64,000 nucleotides of DNA from an uncultured Gammaproteobacteria bacterium. GTDB lineage: Bacteria > Pseudomonadota > Gammaproteobacteria > Pseudomonadales > Pseudohongiellaceae. The notes below the pieces were generated by a model. It made no database searches and was not told where the DNA came from. It saw only the letters and a list, made by a program, of their open reading frames with translations. The translations under genes were made by a program, and so were the position numbers. Below are positions 1 through 8,608 of this stretch, one piece after another (position 1 is the stretch's first letter; each line of letters opens with the position of its first letter). The stretch lies in NCBI GenBank assembly GCA_913054495.1, contig CAJXIY010000002.1, positions 19,678-83,677 on the forward strand, read 5' to 3'.

Positions 1-2
1 CG

Positions 3-722
3 GAGGAGGCGCCTGCCTGTTCCGGCTTGTTTCGGCGCATAAAGCTCAAAACCCGTCCCGGTTCCATTATTAACGCGCGCCGGCCGGCTGCCGTCGCCGG
101 TGGCAATGTTGAGACCTCGACCCGACTGGTAGACCTGGTATTCGGGGCGCTGGCCCAGGCCGCGCCAGAGCGAATACCCGCCGCCAGCCAGGGCACCATG
201 AATAATATCGCCATGGGCTGTATCGATGCCGACAGCGGCGAACGCTGGGATTACTACGAGACTCTGGCCGGGGGCATGGGAGCCGGCCCCGGCAATGACG
301 GCCTGTCCGCAGTACACAGCCACATGACCAACACCTTGAATACGCCAATCGAGAGCCTGGAGATGCATTACCCACTGCGGGTGAGAAGTTATGCCCTGCG
401 GCGGCATAGCGGGGGCGCCGGCGAACATCAGGGCGGGGATGGCGTCAGCAGAGAGTACGAGTTTTTAAGCTCGACACGCCTGAGCCTGATAAGCGAACGT
501 CGTCGCTATGCGCCCTGGGGGCTTGGAGGTGGCAAGCCCGGTGAGCAGGGACTGAATTTGCTGAATGGCGAGGTACTGCCGGGGAAATGTACAGTCGATG
601 TCGAGGCCGGCGATCGCCTCACTATTCACACTCCTGGTGGCGGTGGCTGGGGCAGAAAATCGAGCAAAAGTTCGGCAGCGACTTCTAGCTCGAAATCTGC
701 CGGGTCCCAGGCATCGAGGTAG
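3..722 (+). CDS. Hydantoinase B / 5-oxoprolinase-type subunit, 3' end only
   Basis: The reading frame is open to the left edge, so the N-terminal half of the gene lies outside the window. The visible 240 codons match the C-terminal part of the hydantoinase B/oxoprolinase family, whose members form ATP-dependent N-methylhydantoinases, 5-oxoprolinases or acetone carboxylase alpha chains together with an A subunit. Family features seen are a stretch about hexameric glycines and histidines (GGMGAGPGNDG, then HSHMTNTLNTP), a conserved SERRRYAPWGLGGGKPG segment and the closing TPGGGGWG motif. After that motif comes a Ser/Ala/Lys-rich tail of about 20 residues that looks like a disordered extension. 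The substrate cannot be deduced. The A subunit, if present, should lie upstream or be fused to it, outside the window. Confidence 0.85.
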   Translation, partial: EEAPACSGLFRRIKLKTRPGSIINARRPAAVAGGNVETSTRLVDLVFGALAQAAPERIPAASQGTMNNIAMGCIDADSGERWDYYETLAGGMGAGPGNDGLSAVHSHMTNTLNTPIESLEMHYPLRVRSYALRRHSGGAGEHQGGDGVSREYEFLSSTRLSLISERRRYAPWGLGGGKPGEQGLNLLNGEVLPGKCTVDVEAGDRLTIHTPGGGGWGRKSSKSSAATSSSKSAGSQASR

Positions 723-773
723 TTCTCCCTGCACTTTCTCCGTGCACTTTAGCTGACAAACCCCAGAGCACCA

Positions 774-787
774 GTGTAAACTTACAC
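774..787. promoter_or_regulatory. Operator-like palindrome upstream of grxD
   Basis: GTGTAA-AC-TTACAC is a perfect 6-bp-arm palindrome. It is nested within a slightly offset hairpin CCAGTGT/ACACTGG (771-777 and 786-792). It lies in the 125-bp gap between the hydantoinase gene and grxD, about 60 bp before the grxD start. There is no T-run, so it is a poor terminator. The shape fits a dimeric repressor site, for example of the TetR or GntR type, but no regulator can be named. Confidence 0.35.
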
Positions 788-847
788 ACTGGGTCGCTTG
801 AGATAAGTCATAAAGCCCGCTTTTACCGAACAGAGAGGCCGTATTTC

Positions 848-1183
848 ATGAGTACCGAAGAAACGATCAAAGAGCAAATAGATTCCAATAGCATACTGCT
901 TTATATGAAGGGGAACCCGGAGCAACCTCAATGCGGCTTTTCAGCCCAGGTTACCCAGATGCTTATGCAGTGCGGCAAACGCTTCGCCTATGTGGATATT
1001 CTCAGTAATCCGGAGATCAGGGTAACGCTGCCCAAGGTTTCCAATTGGCCTACTTTTCCCCAGTTGTATATCGATGGCGAGTTGGTCGGTGGTTGCGATA
1101 TCGTCACCGAGATGTTTGAGAAAGGTGAACTGCAACCCCTGGTTGAAGGTGCGGGTGCGGGTGGTGAGCAGAGCGAAGAATAA
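848..1183 (+). CDS. grxD: Monothiol glutaredoxin (Grx4 type)
   Basis: This 111-residue protein has the monothiol active site CGFS at residues 29-32, the cis-proline region WPTFPQLYIDGELVGG and the GGCDI glutathione-binding segment, all diagnostic of the Grx4/Grx5 class. These cytosolic proteins bind a glutathione-ligated [2Fe-2S] cluster as homodimers or with BolA partners and deliver it to target proteins. Length matches the single-domain bacterial family (about 105-115). The C-terminal tail after the fold is short, acidic and glycine-rich. The ATG at 848 is preceded by an AGAGAGG-like ribosome site. It is followed by a strong bidirectional terminator and faces the rnt-pyrC pair. Proximity of grxD to rnt and pyrC is also found in Pseudomonas. 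Confidence 0.97.
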   Translation: MSTEETIKEQIDSNSILLYMKGNPEQPQCGFSAQVTQMLMQCGKRFAYVDILSNPEIRVTLPKVSNWPTFPQLYIDGELVGGCDIVTEMFEKGELQPLVEGAGAGGEQSEE

Positions 1184-1259
1184 ACGCGGCGGGCAATTCA
1201 ATAATATCTGGCGCTGAAAATTTTAAGGCGTCAGTTCTCACAGATTAATTAGTCTCAAG

Positions 1260-1296
1260 AAATCCAGAGTCGAAAACTCGGCTCTGGATTTTTAGG
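1260..1296. terminator. Bidirectional intrinsic terminator between grxD and rnt
   Basis: The arms AAATCCAGAG (1260-1269) and CTCTGGATTT (1282-1291) form a perfect 10-bp stem with a 12-base loop. On the plus strand the stem runs into further T residues, and on the minus strand its A-rich base supplies the T-run. It sits between convergent genes and should stop transcription from both sides. Confidence 0.85.
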
Positions 1297-1326
1297 TGTT
1301 TGAAGCGGGCATTTACCGTTGGCCTG

Positions 1327-1968
1327 CTAGCTCAGAGGCCAGCCGCCGAGATCCCGCCATTTGTTGACGATCTTGCAGAATAGTTCGGCTGTCTTTTCGG
1401 CGTCATACCGGGCCGAGTGGGCTTGGCTGTCATCGAATTCCATTCCTGCGGCATCACAGGCTCGTGCCAACACCGTCTGTCCGAATGCCAGTCCGGCCAG
1501 GCTTGCGGTATCGAAGCTTGAGAATGGATGAAATGGATTGCGTTTGAGCTTGTGTCTCTCACTTGCGGCGTTAACGAAGCCGTGGTCGAAGTGTGCGTTG
1601 TGACCCACCAGGATTGCCCGCCGGCACTGATTTGCTTTCGTGGCATCGCGCACGATTTTGAACAGGGTCTGGAACACCTCCTTTTCGGTACGGGCGATTC
1701 GCAGTGGATGATAGGGGTCTATGCCGGTGAACTTCAACGCTGCCGCTTCGATGTTGGCGCCGTCGAAGGGGATAATGCGATGAAAGTAAGTCTGTTCTAT
1801 GCCGAGAATACCCTTCTCATCCATGCTCAAAATTACGGCTGCAATTTCGAGGATGGCATCGGTCTGGCAATTGAATCCTCCGGTTTCAACATCGATAACA
1901 ACCGGCATGTAGGTGCGGAAGCGATCTGTAAGCAGGTTTAAACCGGATTCGGCATCGTCATGCATCAT
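1327..1968 (-). CDS. rnt: Ribonuclease T
   Basis: RNase T is a cytosolic DEDDh 3'-5' exoribonuclease that trims tRNA CCA ends and the 3' ends of other stable RNAs. The 213-residue product shows exonuclease motif I (VIDVETGG, Asp26 and Glu28), motif II with an aspartate in HNAHFD, and motif [16 protein letters not shown] with the catalytic His and Asp. The family is about 205-220 residues long, so the gene is complete. Its ATG at 1968 overlaps the pyrC stop by ATGA, so the two genes are translationally coupled, as in Pseudomonas where rnt follows pyrC. A second ATG is the next codon, so the exact start may shift by one residue. Confidence 0.96.
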   Translation of the reverse strand: MMHDDAESGLNLLTDRFRTYMPVVIDVETGGFNCQTDAILEIAAVILSMDEKGILGIEQTYFHRIIPFDGANIEAAALKFTGIDPYHPLRIARTEKEVFQTLFKIVRDATKANQCRRAILVGHNAHFDHGFVNAASERHKLKRNPFHPFSSFDTASLAGLAFGQTVLARACDAAGMEFDDSQAHSARYDAEKTAELFCKIVNKWRDLGGWPLS

Positions 1969-3011
1969 GATTCATCCGCTACTAACCAGCGCAGTTTTTC
2001 GCCGGCACAGATAGGTACTACCACTTCGCTTCCAAAGGTATATTTCTCAGCCATTGTCCAGTCTGTCCTGTGCAGGGTAATGCGGCCTCGATTGCGTGGC
2101 AGCCCATAAAAATCCGCGCCGAAGAAACTGGCGAATCCTTCCAGTTTGTCCAGCGCGTGATTCTGTTCGAATACCTGGGTATACAACTCCAGGGCCGCCG
2201 GAGCGGAGTATATACCGGCACAGGCACAGGCATTTTCTTTCGACTGTCTACTGTGGGGCGCCGAATCGGTGCCGAGGAAAAATTTCGGATTGCCGCTGAT
2301 GGCGGCCTCTATTAACGCCCGCTGATGGCTGTCGCGCTTCAAGATTGGCAGGCAGTAAAAATGAGGTCTGACCCCTCCTGCCAGTAAATGATTGCGGTTA
2401 TAGAGCAGATGATGAACAGTAATGGTGGCCGCGACTGATTCTGACTGTTGCTTGACGAACTCTACGGCCTCACTGGTGGTGATATGTTCGAGCACCAGTT
2501 TCAGCCTTGGATAGCGGACCAATAATGGTTGCAATATGGTGTCGATGAACACCCGCTCGCGATCGAATATATCGACCGTGGCGGCTGTCGACTCACCGTG
2601 CACCAACAGCGGCATCCCGATTTCTTCCATGCGCTCCAGCACCGGATACACATTGTCGATGGTGGTAACACCGTTCGCAGAGTTTGTGGTGGCGCCTGCG
2701 GGATAGTACTTCACGGCTACCATGGATGACTCCAAATTGGCCGCATTGATCTCATCGAGGGGCAGGGTGTCGGTGAGGTACAAGGTCATCAATGGCTGGA
2801 AGTTGCTCCCCGCCGGTACCGCCTGCAGAATTCGATCCCGATAAGCTAGGGCCTGTTCCACCGTGGTCACCGGCGTTCGCAGATTGGGCATGACGATCCC
2901 ACGTCCGAATGTCCTGGCGCTGTGAGGAACAGTCGTCAGCAATAATTCTTCATCTCGCAGGTGAAGATGCCAGTCATCTGGTCGCGTCAGACTTATTTTT
3001 TCTGAATCCAT
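1965..3011 (-). CDS. pyrC: Dihydroorotase, class II
   Basis: Dihydroorotase interconverts N-carbamoyl-L-aspartate and dihydroorotate, the third step of de novo pyrimidine synthesis. The 348-residue product has the zinc-binding HLHLRD motif at residues 15-20 and the Lys101 that becomes carbamylated to bridge the two zinc ions ([11 protein letters not shown]). Further metal ligands are in LLVHGE and LVLEHITT, with the catalytic aspartate in [10 protein letters not shown]. Length and motif spacing match the short E. coli-type enzyme and not the long class I form. It is the first gene of a coupled pyrC-rnt unit and is divergent from argG, with about 210 bp of shared upstream region. Confidence 0.97.
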   Translation of the reverse strand: MDSEKISLTRPDDWHLHLRDEELLLTTVPHSARTFGRGIVMPNLRTPVTTVEQALAYRDRILQAVPAGSNFQPLMTLYLTDTLPLDEINAANLESSMVAVKYYPAGATTNSANGVTTIDNVYPVLERMEEIGMPLLVHGESTAATVDIFDRERVFIDTILQPLLVRYPRLKLVLEHITTSEAVEFVKQQSESVAATITVHHLLYNRNHLLAGGVRPHFYCLPILKRDSHQRALIEAAISGNPKFFLGTDSAPHSRQSKENACACAGIYSAPAALELYTQVFEQNHALDKLEGFASFFGADFYGLPRNRGRITLHRTDWTMAEKYTFGSEVVVPICAGEKLRWLVADES

Positions 3012-3049
3012 CGGCGCTACGTGGTTATGGAAAGAAGGCCTATTGTAAC

Positions 3050-3090
3050 GGAATAAGGAATTGAGCTGAATTAAGGAATTAGCTTATTCC
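3050..3090. promoter_or_regulatory. Repeat-rich control region between pyrC and argG
   Basis: Arms GGAATAA (3050-3056) and TTATTCC (3084-3090) form an inverted repeat. Inside it AAGGAATT-(G)AGCT occurs twice, starting at 3055 and 3073, an 18-bp period. This lies upstream of pyrC and divergent argG. The arrangement looks like an operator, but it does not match the arginine-repressor box well enough to name the regulator. Confidence 0.3.
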
Positions 3091-3219
3091 CCACCTGCGA
3101 TGATGCTAGACTACGCCTCTTTTTTTTCAGCAGTGCGCCGCCTGGGCGCGGCCGGACCTCCATACAGGCTGAGGTCGTCACGGTTGACGAGTCATCATCG
3201 AATCCATGGGAGTGAAAAG

Positions 3220-4431
3220 ATGGCAGAGATACGCAAGGTAGTCTTGGCCTATTCTGGAGGTCTGGATACGTCCGTTATCGCGAAATGGTTGCAACAAACC
3301 TACGACTGTGAGGTGGTGACTTTCACGGCAGACATCGGCCAAGGGGAAGAAGTCGAACCGGCGCGGGCGAAAGCAGAAGCGATGGGTATCAAGGAAATCC
3401 ACATCGAAGATCTGCGTGAAGAATTTGTTCGCGATTTCGTCAATCCCATGTTCCGGGCTAATGCCTTGTATGAGGGAGAGTATCTGCTGGGCACCGCGAT
3501 TGCCCGGCCCCTGATTGCCAAACGCCTGGTAGAGATCGCGAAGGAAACCGGTGCCGATGCGATCTCTCATGGTGCCACCGGCAAAGGCAATGACCAGGTC
3601 AGATTCGAGTTGGGTGCCTATGCCTTAAGCCCTTCGGTTAAGGTGATCGCGCCGTGGCGGGAGTGGGACCTGACCTCACGAGATCGCCTGCTGGCATACT
3701 GTGACGAACATGGGATTTCCGTGGAAAAGAAAATAGGTAACAAATCCCCCTATTCCATGGATGCTAATTTGCTCCATATTTCTTACGAAGGCGATATCCT
3801 CGAAGACCCGGCGCGGGAACCGGAGGCGTCGATGTGGTTGTGGACAGTCGCACCGGAAGCTGCACCCGATACCCCGACCTACATTGAATTGACCTACGCC
3901 AGGGGTGACATTACCGCCATCGACGGTGAGGCGATGCCGCCAGCAACCTTGCTGGCCGCTCTCAACAGGATCGGTGGTGCCAATGGTATCGGCCGGGCCG
4001 ATATCGTGGAGAATCGCTATGTCGGCATGAAAGCCCGCGGCTGTTATGAGACACCGGGTGGGACCATCATGTTGAAGGCCCATCGCGCCGTCGAGTCCCT
4101 GACCCTCGATCGAGAGTTGGCACATCTGAAAGACGAATTGATGCCGCGTTATGCCTCGCTGGTCTACAACGGGTATTGGTGGTCGCCGGAGCGGGTCGCG
4201 TTGCAGGCGCTTATCGATGCTTCCCAGGAGCATGTCAATGGCAAGGTGCGCCTAAAACTGTACAAGGGCAATGTTACCGTCATCGGCAGAGAATCTGACG
4301 ACTCATTGTACGATGAGAAAACCGTGACCTTCGAGGATGACGCTGGCTCCTATGATCAAGCCGACGCCGGTGGATTTATCAAGCTGAACGCCCTCAGACT
4401 CAGAATCGCCGCACTCAAGCGCGGGAAATAG
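3220..4431 (+). CDS. argG: Argininosuccinate synthase
   Basis: ArgG joins citrulline and aspartate with ATP to give argininosuccinate, the penultimate step of arginine synthesis. The 403-residue product begins [19 protein letters not shown], with the N-type ATP pyrophosphatase P-loop SGGLDTS. It also has the conserved [12 protein letters not shown] segment that binds ATP and aspartate and the [18 protein letters not shown] region. A longer open frame starts at 3100. The ATG at 3220 is preferred because a GGAG ribosome site lies 7 bases upstream and the protein then begins exactly where the family begins. The gene is monocistronic in appearance and converges on the nth end of the rnf operon. 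Confidence 0.97.
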   Translation: MAEIRKVVLAYSGGLDTSVIAKWLQQTYDCEVVTFTADIGQGEEVEPARAKAEAMGIKEIHIEDLREEFVRDFVNPMFRANALYEGEYLLGTAIARPLIAKRLVEIAKETGADAISHGATGKGNDQVRFELGAYALSPSVKVIAPWREWDLTSRDRLLAYCDEHGISVEKKIGNKSPYSMDANLLHISYEGDILEDPAREPEASMWLWTVAPEAAPDTPTYIELTYARGDITAIDGEAMPPATLLAALNRIGGANGIGRADIVENRYVGMKARGCYETPGGTIMLKAHRAVESLTLDRELAHLKDELMPRYASLVYNGYWWSPERVALQALIDASQEHVNGKVRLKLYKGNVTVIGRESDDSLYDEKTVTFEDDAGSYDQADAGGFIKLNALRLRIAALKRGK

Positions 4432-4509
4432 GCGCCCTAGCAGGCTGTCGTTGTGAGTTGGAGTTGTCAGCGGGACATCGAGCACTCAGGTTGCTTGCAA
4501 CTCGGGCGG

Positions 4510-5145
4510 CTACGGTGATGTCTTCTTCCTGTATTCACACAGATCCTCGATGACACAGGCGCTGCATCGTGGCGTGCGCGCCAGGCAGATGTAGCGGCCA
4601 TGTAAAATTAACCAGTGATGCGCGTCCAGTAAAAATTCTGCCGGCACCAGTTTTAGCAGGCGTTTCTCTACCTCGATCACGTTTTTCCCCGGGGCGATGC
4701 CGGTACGATTCGAGACTCGAAAGATATGGGTATCGACCGCCATGGCCAGCTGCCCGAAGGCGGTGTTCAGTACCACGTTTGCGGTTTTTCTACCCACTCC
4801 CGGCAAGGCTTCTAAGGCCTCCCGCGTATTCGGCACTATGCTGTGGTGCCTGTCGACGAGCATGGCGCAGGTCTTGATGATGTTTTCTGCCTTGGTATTA
4901 AACAAGCCGATAGTCTTTATATAGGGTTTCAGTCCAGTTACCCCGAGCGCATGAATTGCCGCGGGGGTGTTGGCGATCTTGTAGAGTTTATCAGTCGCCT
5001 TATTGACGCTGACATCGGTAGCCTGTGCCGACAGGATGACAGAGATTAATAATTCAAAGGTGCTGTGGTGTTTGAGTTCGGTCGTCGGTGTTGGATTCTC
5101 GTCGCGAAGCCGGTTAAAGATGGCCGTTCTTTTTTCCTTGTTCAT
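4510..5145 (-). CDS. nth: Endonuclease III (base-excision DNA glycosylase/AP lyase)
   Basis: Nth removes oxidised pyrimidines and nicks abasic sites. All hallmark residues are present at the E. coli positions. The helix-hairpin-helix LPGVGRKTA contains catalytic Lys120 and VDTH contains Asp138. The [4Fe-4S] loop cysteines are Cys187, Cys194, Cys197 and Cys203 (C-X6-C-X2-C-X5-C). At 211 residues it is full length. The ATG overlaps the rnfE stop by ATGA, so nth is the last, translationally coupled gene of the rnf operon, a linkage seen in many gammaproteobacteria. Confidence 0.97.
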   Translation of the reverse strand: MNKEKRTAIFNRLRDENPTPTTELKHHSTFELLISVILSAQATDVSVNKATDKLYKIANTPAAIHALGVTGLKPYIKTIGLFNTKAENIIKTCAMLVDRHHSIVPNTREALEALPGVGRKTANVVLNTAFGQLAMAVDTHIFRVSNRTGIAPGKNVIEVEKRLLKLVPAEFLLDAHHWLILHGRYICLARTPRCSACVIEDLCEYRKKTSP

Positions 5146-5846
5146 AGTCTGCCTGTTACCCGCGCGCGTTGAATCGGCTCAATGTCCGTAGCCGCTGTAT
5201 TTTCCTTGAGTTTGTTATCGATCAGATTTTTACCGGCAATTAACAATCCCAGCAAGATAAATGCAGCGGGCAGCAGCGAGGCAAAATCGGACACTTCGCT
5301 GGCGCTGGAATTTTCAGAGATCACGGCTGCGGCTCGGTAAGCGGGCAGCAACAGCTGCCAATCGGCCATCAAGGCGCCGCTGCCAATAAACTCCCGCAGG
5401 CTCGACAGCGCGACAATTGCCACAATAAATCCCGAGCCCGTTAGGGCTGCATCCTTTAACGTGCTGCGCCAGTGATGATTAATCGCGTGTACTTCCAATC
5501 GAATCAGCACTGCGAAGTTACAGCAGATAAGCGGAATGTAGATACCCAGTTCCCTGTGCAGGGGAGAGTAGAACCATTGCAGCAGACTATCCAGGACCGT
5601 GGTATAGCTTGCGGTGATTAGGAGGTACCAGGTGAAGCGCCATCTCTGATTAATCTTGGTTCTCAGCGTCGATACCGTAACACTGGATAGCAACATGACC
5701 AGTGCCGTGCTAATGCCGAGTCCCAGGCCATTCACCAGCGTTGTCGATATGGCCAGGACCGGACTCAGACCCAATAGTTGAACCAGCACAGGATTGTTAG
5801 TCCACGGGGAAGAAGCCCGGCTCGAATTAAACTGCAACTCGCTCAC
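5142..5846 (-). CDS. rnfE: Rnf/Rsx electron transport complex subunit E, lacking cluster cysteines
   Basis: RnfE is an integral membrane subunit of the Rnf (Rsx) oxidoreductase, homologous to NqrD. The GTG at 5846 is chosen because it overlaps the rnfD stop as GTGA and follows a GGAGGTGG ribosome site. It gives 234 residues starting MSELQF, like the E. coli protein. Six hydrophobic segments are predicted, and NNPVLVQLLGL matches the family. However, the cysteine of LGLC is Ser28 (LGLSP) and the cysteine of the second half-helix (IVTNC in E. coli) is Phe111 (ICCNF). In NqrD and RnfE these two cysteines, with two from RnfA, hold the intramembrane [2Fe-2S] cluster. Cys108 and Cys109 lie just before the second site, so a shifted ligand cannot be fully excluded. 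The gene follows rnfD directly, with no rnfG between them. Confidence 0.92.
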   Translation of the reverse strand: MSELQFNSSRASSPWTNNPVLVQLLGLSPVLAISTTLVNGLGLGISTALVMLLSSVTVSTLRTKINQRWRFTWYLLITASYTTVLDSLLQWFYSPLHRELGIYIPLICCNFAVLIRLEVHAINHHWRSTLKDAALTGSGFIVAIVALSSLREFIGSGALMADWQLLLPAYRAAAVISENSSASEVSDFASLLPAAFILLGLLIAGKNLIDNKLKENTAATDIEPIQRARVTGRL

Positions 5847-6961
5847 GGCTCCACCTCCGTAGTCGGGACCGACCTGGATTTTTTCCCATGGCCGTAGATG
5901 CGCGGCCGGCATAAGTAATCCAGTGCCGGGGCACAAAAATTTCCCAACAGCACGGCGAAGGCAATGGAGTCCAGATAACTGCCCCAGACGCGAATGCCGT
6001 AGATGGCAAGGCCGATGATGATGCCGTAGTAGATCTTTCCTCTTACTGTGGTGGCGGCACTTACGGGATCGGTGGCGATAAAGAATGCGCCTATCATGGT
6101 GGCGCTGCCAAAAAGATGGAGGTAGGGAGTGCCGTATATGGCGGAACTGTCGGGCGCGTAGAACAGCGTCGACATCATCGTGACCGTGGCGATGATCGCG
6201 CAGGGAATATGCCAGCTAATGATGCGTTTATAGATCAGGAACAGGCCGCCGCAGAGATATCCCATGTTGACCAGTTCCCAGGCTGCTCCCGAATCCCGGC
6301 TGAACAGGGAGACGCCGGCATCCCATGCCGCCAACAGGGCGCTGGTGCCGGCCATTTGAAACTCGATCAGTGGAGTCGCCATGGCGAGGCCATCTATGCT
6401 GTCCGGGCTGGACATCTGGGCGCTGCCAAAAACCGGCATGCTGACCATGAGGCTCTGCCTCAAGCCCGCCAGGCTGAATGCCGAAAAACTGCTGCCGTCG
6501 ACGAGGACGTCATTGGGAATATGCCAGCTGGTCATTTCCACAGGGAATGACAGCAGCAGTAGCACATAGCCGCACATGGCAGGATTAAACAGGTTCTGAC
6601 CCAGACCGCCATAGATATGTTTGGCGATAACGATCGCGAAAAATATACCCATAGCCACCAGCCACCAGGAAGCGCCTGGGGGCATCGCTATGCCAAACAG
6701 TACGGCGGTGACCAGGGCGCTGTTGTCGGACAGGTGCAGGCGTATATCCCTGCCCCGGAGTTTCAGGGCGCAGGCTTCGAGAACTATCGCCATGCTCGCC
6801 GCCAGCATGATGTTGATCAGCACGCCGAATCCGAAATACCAGGTTGCGGTGGCCACACCTGGAATGCAGGCGGCAATAACCAGTAACATCAGCCTGCCGG
6901 TACTGCGCTGGCTGTGCTGCATTGGTGAACTGATGACGATGGCCGAGGGCTGGGTTTGCAT
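5843..6961 (-). CDS. rnfD: Rnf/Rsx electron transport complex subunit D
   Basis: RnfD is a polytopic membrane subunit related to NqrB that carries a covalently attached FMN. The 372-residue product has the family segments LVTAVLFGIAMPPGASWW, HIYGGLGQNLFNPAM, GAFFIATDPVSAATT and a C-terminal YGHGKK. The motif DGLAMATPL at 190-198 aligns with DGISQATPL of E. coli RsxD, so Thr196 corresponds to the flavin-bearing threonine and appears functional. The ATG at 6961 directly abuts the rnfC stop. The 3' end overlaps rnfE by GTGA, the position where rnfG stands in the canonical rnfABCDGE order. With rnfG gone, the partner flavoprotein that normally feeds or drains this FMN is missing. Confidence 0.94.
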   Translation of the reverse strand: MQTQPSAIVISSPMQHSQRSTGRLMLLVIAACIPGVATATWYFGFGVLINIMLAASMAIVLEACALKLRGRDIRLHLSDNSALVTAVLFGIAMPPGASWWLVAMGIFFAIVIAKHIYGGLGQNLFNPAMCGYVLLLLSFPVEMTSWHIPNDVLVDGSSFSAFSLAGLRQSLMVSMPVFGSAQMSSPDSIDGLAMATPLIEFQMAGTSALLAAWDAGVSLFSRDSGAAWELVNMGYLCGGLFLIYKRIISWHIPCAIIATVTMMSTLFYAPDSSAIYGTPYLHLFGSATMIGAFFIATDPVSAATTVRGKIYYGIIIGLAIYGIRVWGSYLDSIAFAVLLGNFCAPALDYLCRPRIYGHGKKSRSVPTTEVEP

Positions 6962-8608
6962 TTAGCCATCACTCTTGGCGTCGGTCCTGGAGCTGGCAAT
7001 ATGGCCTGCCTTGCGCGCGCGCACTCGCGCTACCGCCTCGGCGATTTCGCGTTTCGCCCGCTCCCTGGAAAACACCACCGCTTCGGTTTTGTCCCCGTCC
7101 TCACGGCTTCGATTTTTCTTGTCGGGTTCATCGTCCTTCAGGGGGCCGACGGCGTCACCGGAGATTTGATGGGGGGCTTCATCCTGCTGTTTTTTAATGC
7201 GGTATTGATGTTGCTGGAACTGCCGCTGCCAGTGCTGGCTCTGCAGCTGCCTTCTCTGTTGTGCCCGAATCTCCGCCTTACTGCTGCGATAATATTGCAC
7301 CAGAGGAATGTGACTGGGGCAGACATAGGCACAGGCGCCACATTCGATACAGTCGAACAGGCCATGTGCCAGGTTCTGTTCGTGGTCATGGGCGCGAGAG
7401 AAGGCATAGAGCTGTTGCGGCAGCAGTCGCGCAGGGCATGCCTCCGCACAGAATCCACAACGAATGCAGGCTAACTCGGGTTCGTCGGGCGGAAATTCTG
7501 CAGCAGACATCGCGATCAGGCAATTACTGGTTTTCATGACCGGCACGTCGAGAGTCGGCAGTTGGATGCCCATCAGAGGGCCGCCTACGATGGTGCCGGT
7601 GTGCCTCGTGGTATCGATACCGCAGAGATCGAACAGAAAGGAAACGGATGTGCCGATCAAGGTTTCGAAGTTTTTCGGGGTCTGTAATGGCGCGCCGGTC
7701 AAGGTGGTGATGCGACTGACACAGGGCTCGCCATCGACCATGGCTTTGTAGACCGCGTAGGCGGTTCCCGCGTTAAACACCAGCACGCCGATACTGGCTG
7801 GGTAAGCATGGCTCGGCACTTCCATGCCGGTGACCGCTTGAATGATCTGCTTCTCCCCGCCGACCGGATAACCGGCAGCCAGGGTCATTAATTCGATGCT
7901 GCTGTTCTCCAGTGCCTTCTTCAGGGCTTCGATGGCATCGGCTCTATCCTCTTGCAGGACGATGATGCAATTCGAGGCGAGGCATGCCGATTTTAAGATT
8001 TCTGCACCGACCACAACACTCGCCCCGCGCTCCCGGATCAGGGCCTCGTCGGCGCTGATGAAAGGTTCACATTCGACGGCGTTTATAATCAGCAGATCGA
8101 TTCCAGATTTCATGCCCAGGCTCAATTTTTGAGCGCTGGGAAAACCGGCCCCGCCGAGGCCGCAGATACCAGCCCGCTCGATTCGTTCGAGTAATTGCAG
8201 ATGATCCAGGGCGCGATAGTCAGCCTCCGGGACAGTCTCGATGGCCCGGTTTTCACCGTCGCTCTGCAGGTGAATACACAGTCGCTGCGATCCGAACTCG
8301 TCCGCCACCGTGGCGTTTGATATCGAGGAGACCAGGCCGGAAGTGGGGGCGTGGAGCGCTACACTACCGGGTTCGCCAGCTTCTGCCAGCAGTTGAAATT
8401 TCTGTACCAGATCTCCCGCCTCGACGATTGCAATGGCATCGACGCCCAGGTTTTGGCTCAGGGGCAGCACCAGCTTTTCCGGAATTGGCACTGGCATTAG
8501 CCGAGAACGCAAAGATCTGGTCTTGTAAGCGTCTGTGGCGATACCGCCAAAAATGGCATAGGGCGCACGATCGCTGCGTCGTCCCAGCAGTCTGTTGACG
8601 AGTCTCAT
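6962..8608 (-). CDS. rnfC: Rnf/Rsx electron transport complex subunit C
   Basis: RnfC is the membrane-associated NADH/FMN-binding subunit, related to NuoF and NqrA. The 548-residue product has the glycine-rich nucleotide and flavin region GLGGAGFPSAQK near 151-161 and NAVECEPFISADE near 177-188. Two ferredoxin motifs are intact: Cys381/384/387/391 and Cys420/423/426/430, each C-X2-C-X2-C-X3-C followed by P. The C-terminal 100 residues are a charged, Gln- and Arg-rich extension of low complexity, as in many RnfC proteins, where length varies. Its ATG overlaps the rnfB stop as ATGA, and the rnfD ATG follows its stop with no gap. Confidence 0.96.
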   Translation of the reverse strand: MRLVNRLLGRRSDRAPYAIFGGIATDAYKTRSLRSRLMPVPIPEKLVLPLSQNLGVDAIAIVEAGDLVQKFQLLAEAGEPGSVALHAPTSGLVSSISNATVADEFGSQRLCIHLQSDGENRAIETVPEADYRALDHLQLLERIERAGICGLGGAGFPSAQKLSLGMKSGIDLLIINAVECEPFISADEALIRERGASVVVGAEILKSACLASNCIIVLQEDRADAIEALKKALENSSIELMTLAAGYPVGGEKQIIQAVTGMEVPSHAYPASIGVLVFNAGTAYAVYKAMVDGEPCVSRITTLTGAPLQTPKNFETLIGTSVSFLFDLCGIDTTRHTGTIVGGPLMGIQLPTLDVPVMKTSNCLIAMSAAEFPPDEPELACIRCGFCAEACPARLLPQQLYAFSRAHDHEQNLAHGLFDCIECGACAYVCPSHIPLVQYYRSSKAEIRAQQRRQLQSQHWQRQFQQHQYRIKKQQDEAPHQISGDAVGPLKDDEPDKKNRSREDGDKTEAVVFSRERAKREIAEAVARVRARKAGHIASSRTDAKSDG

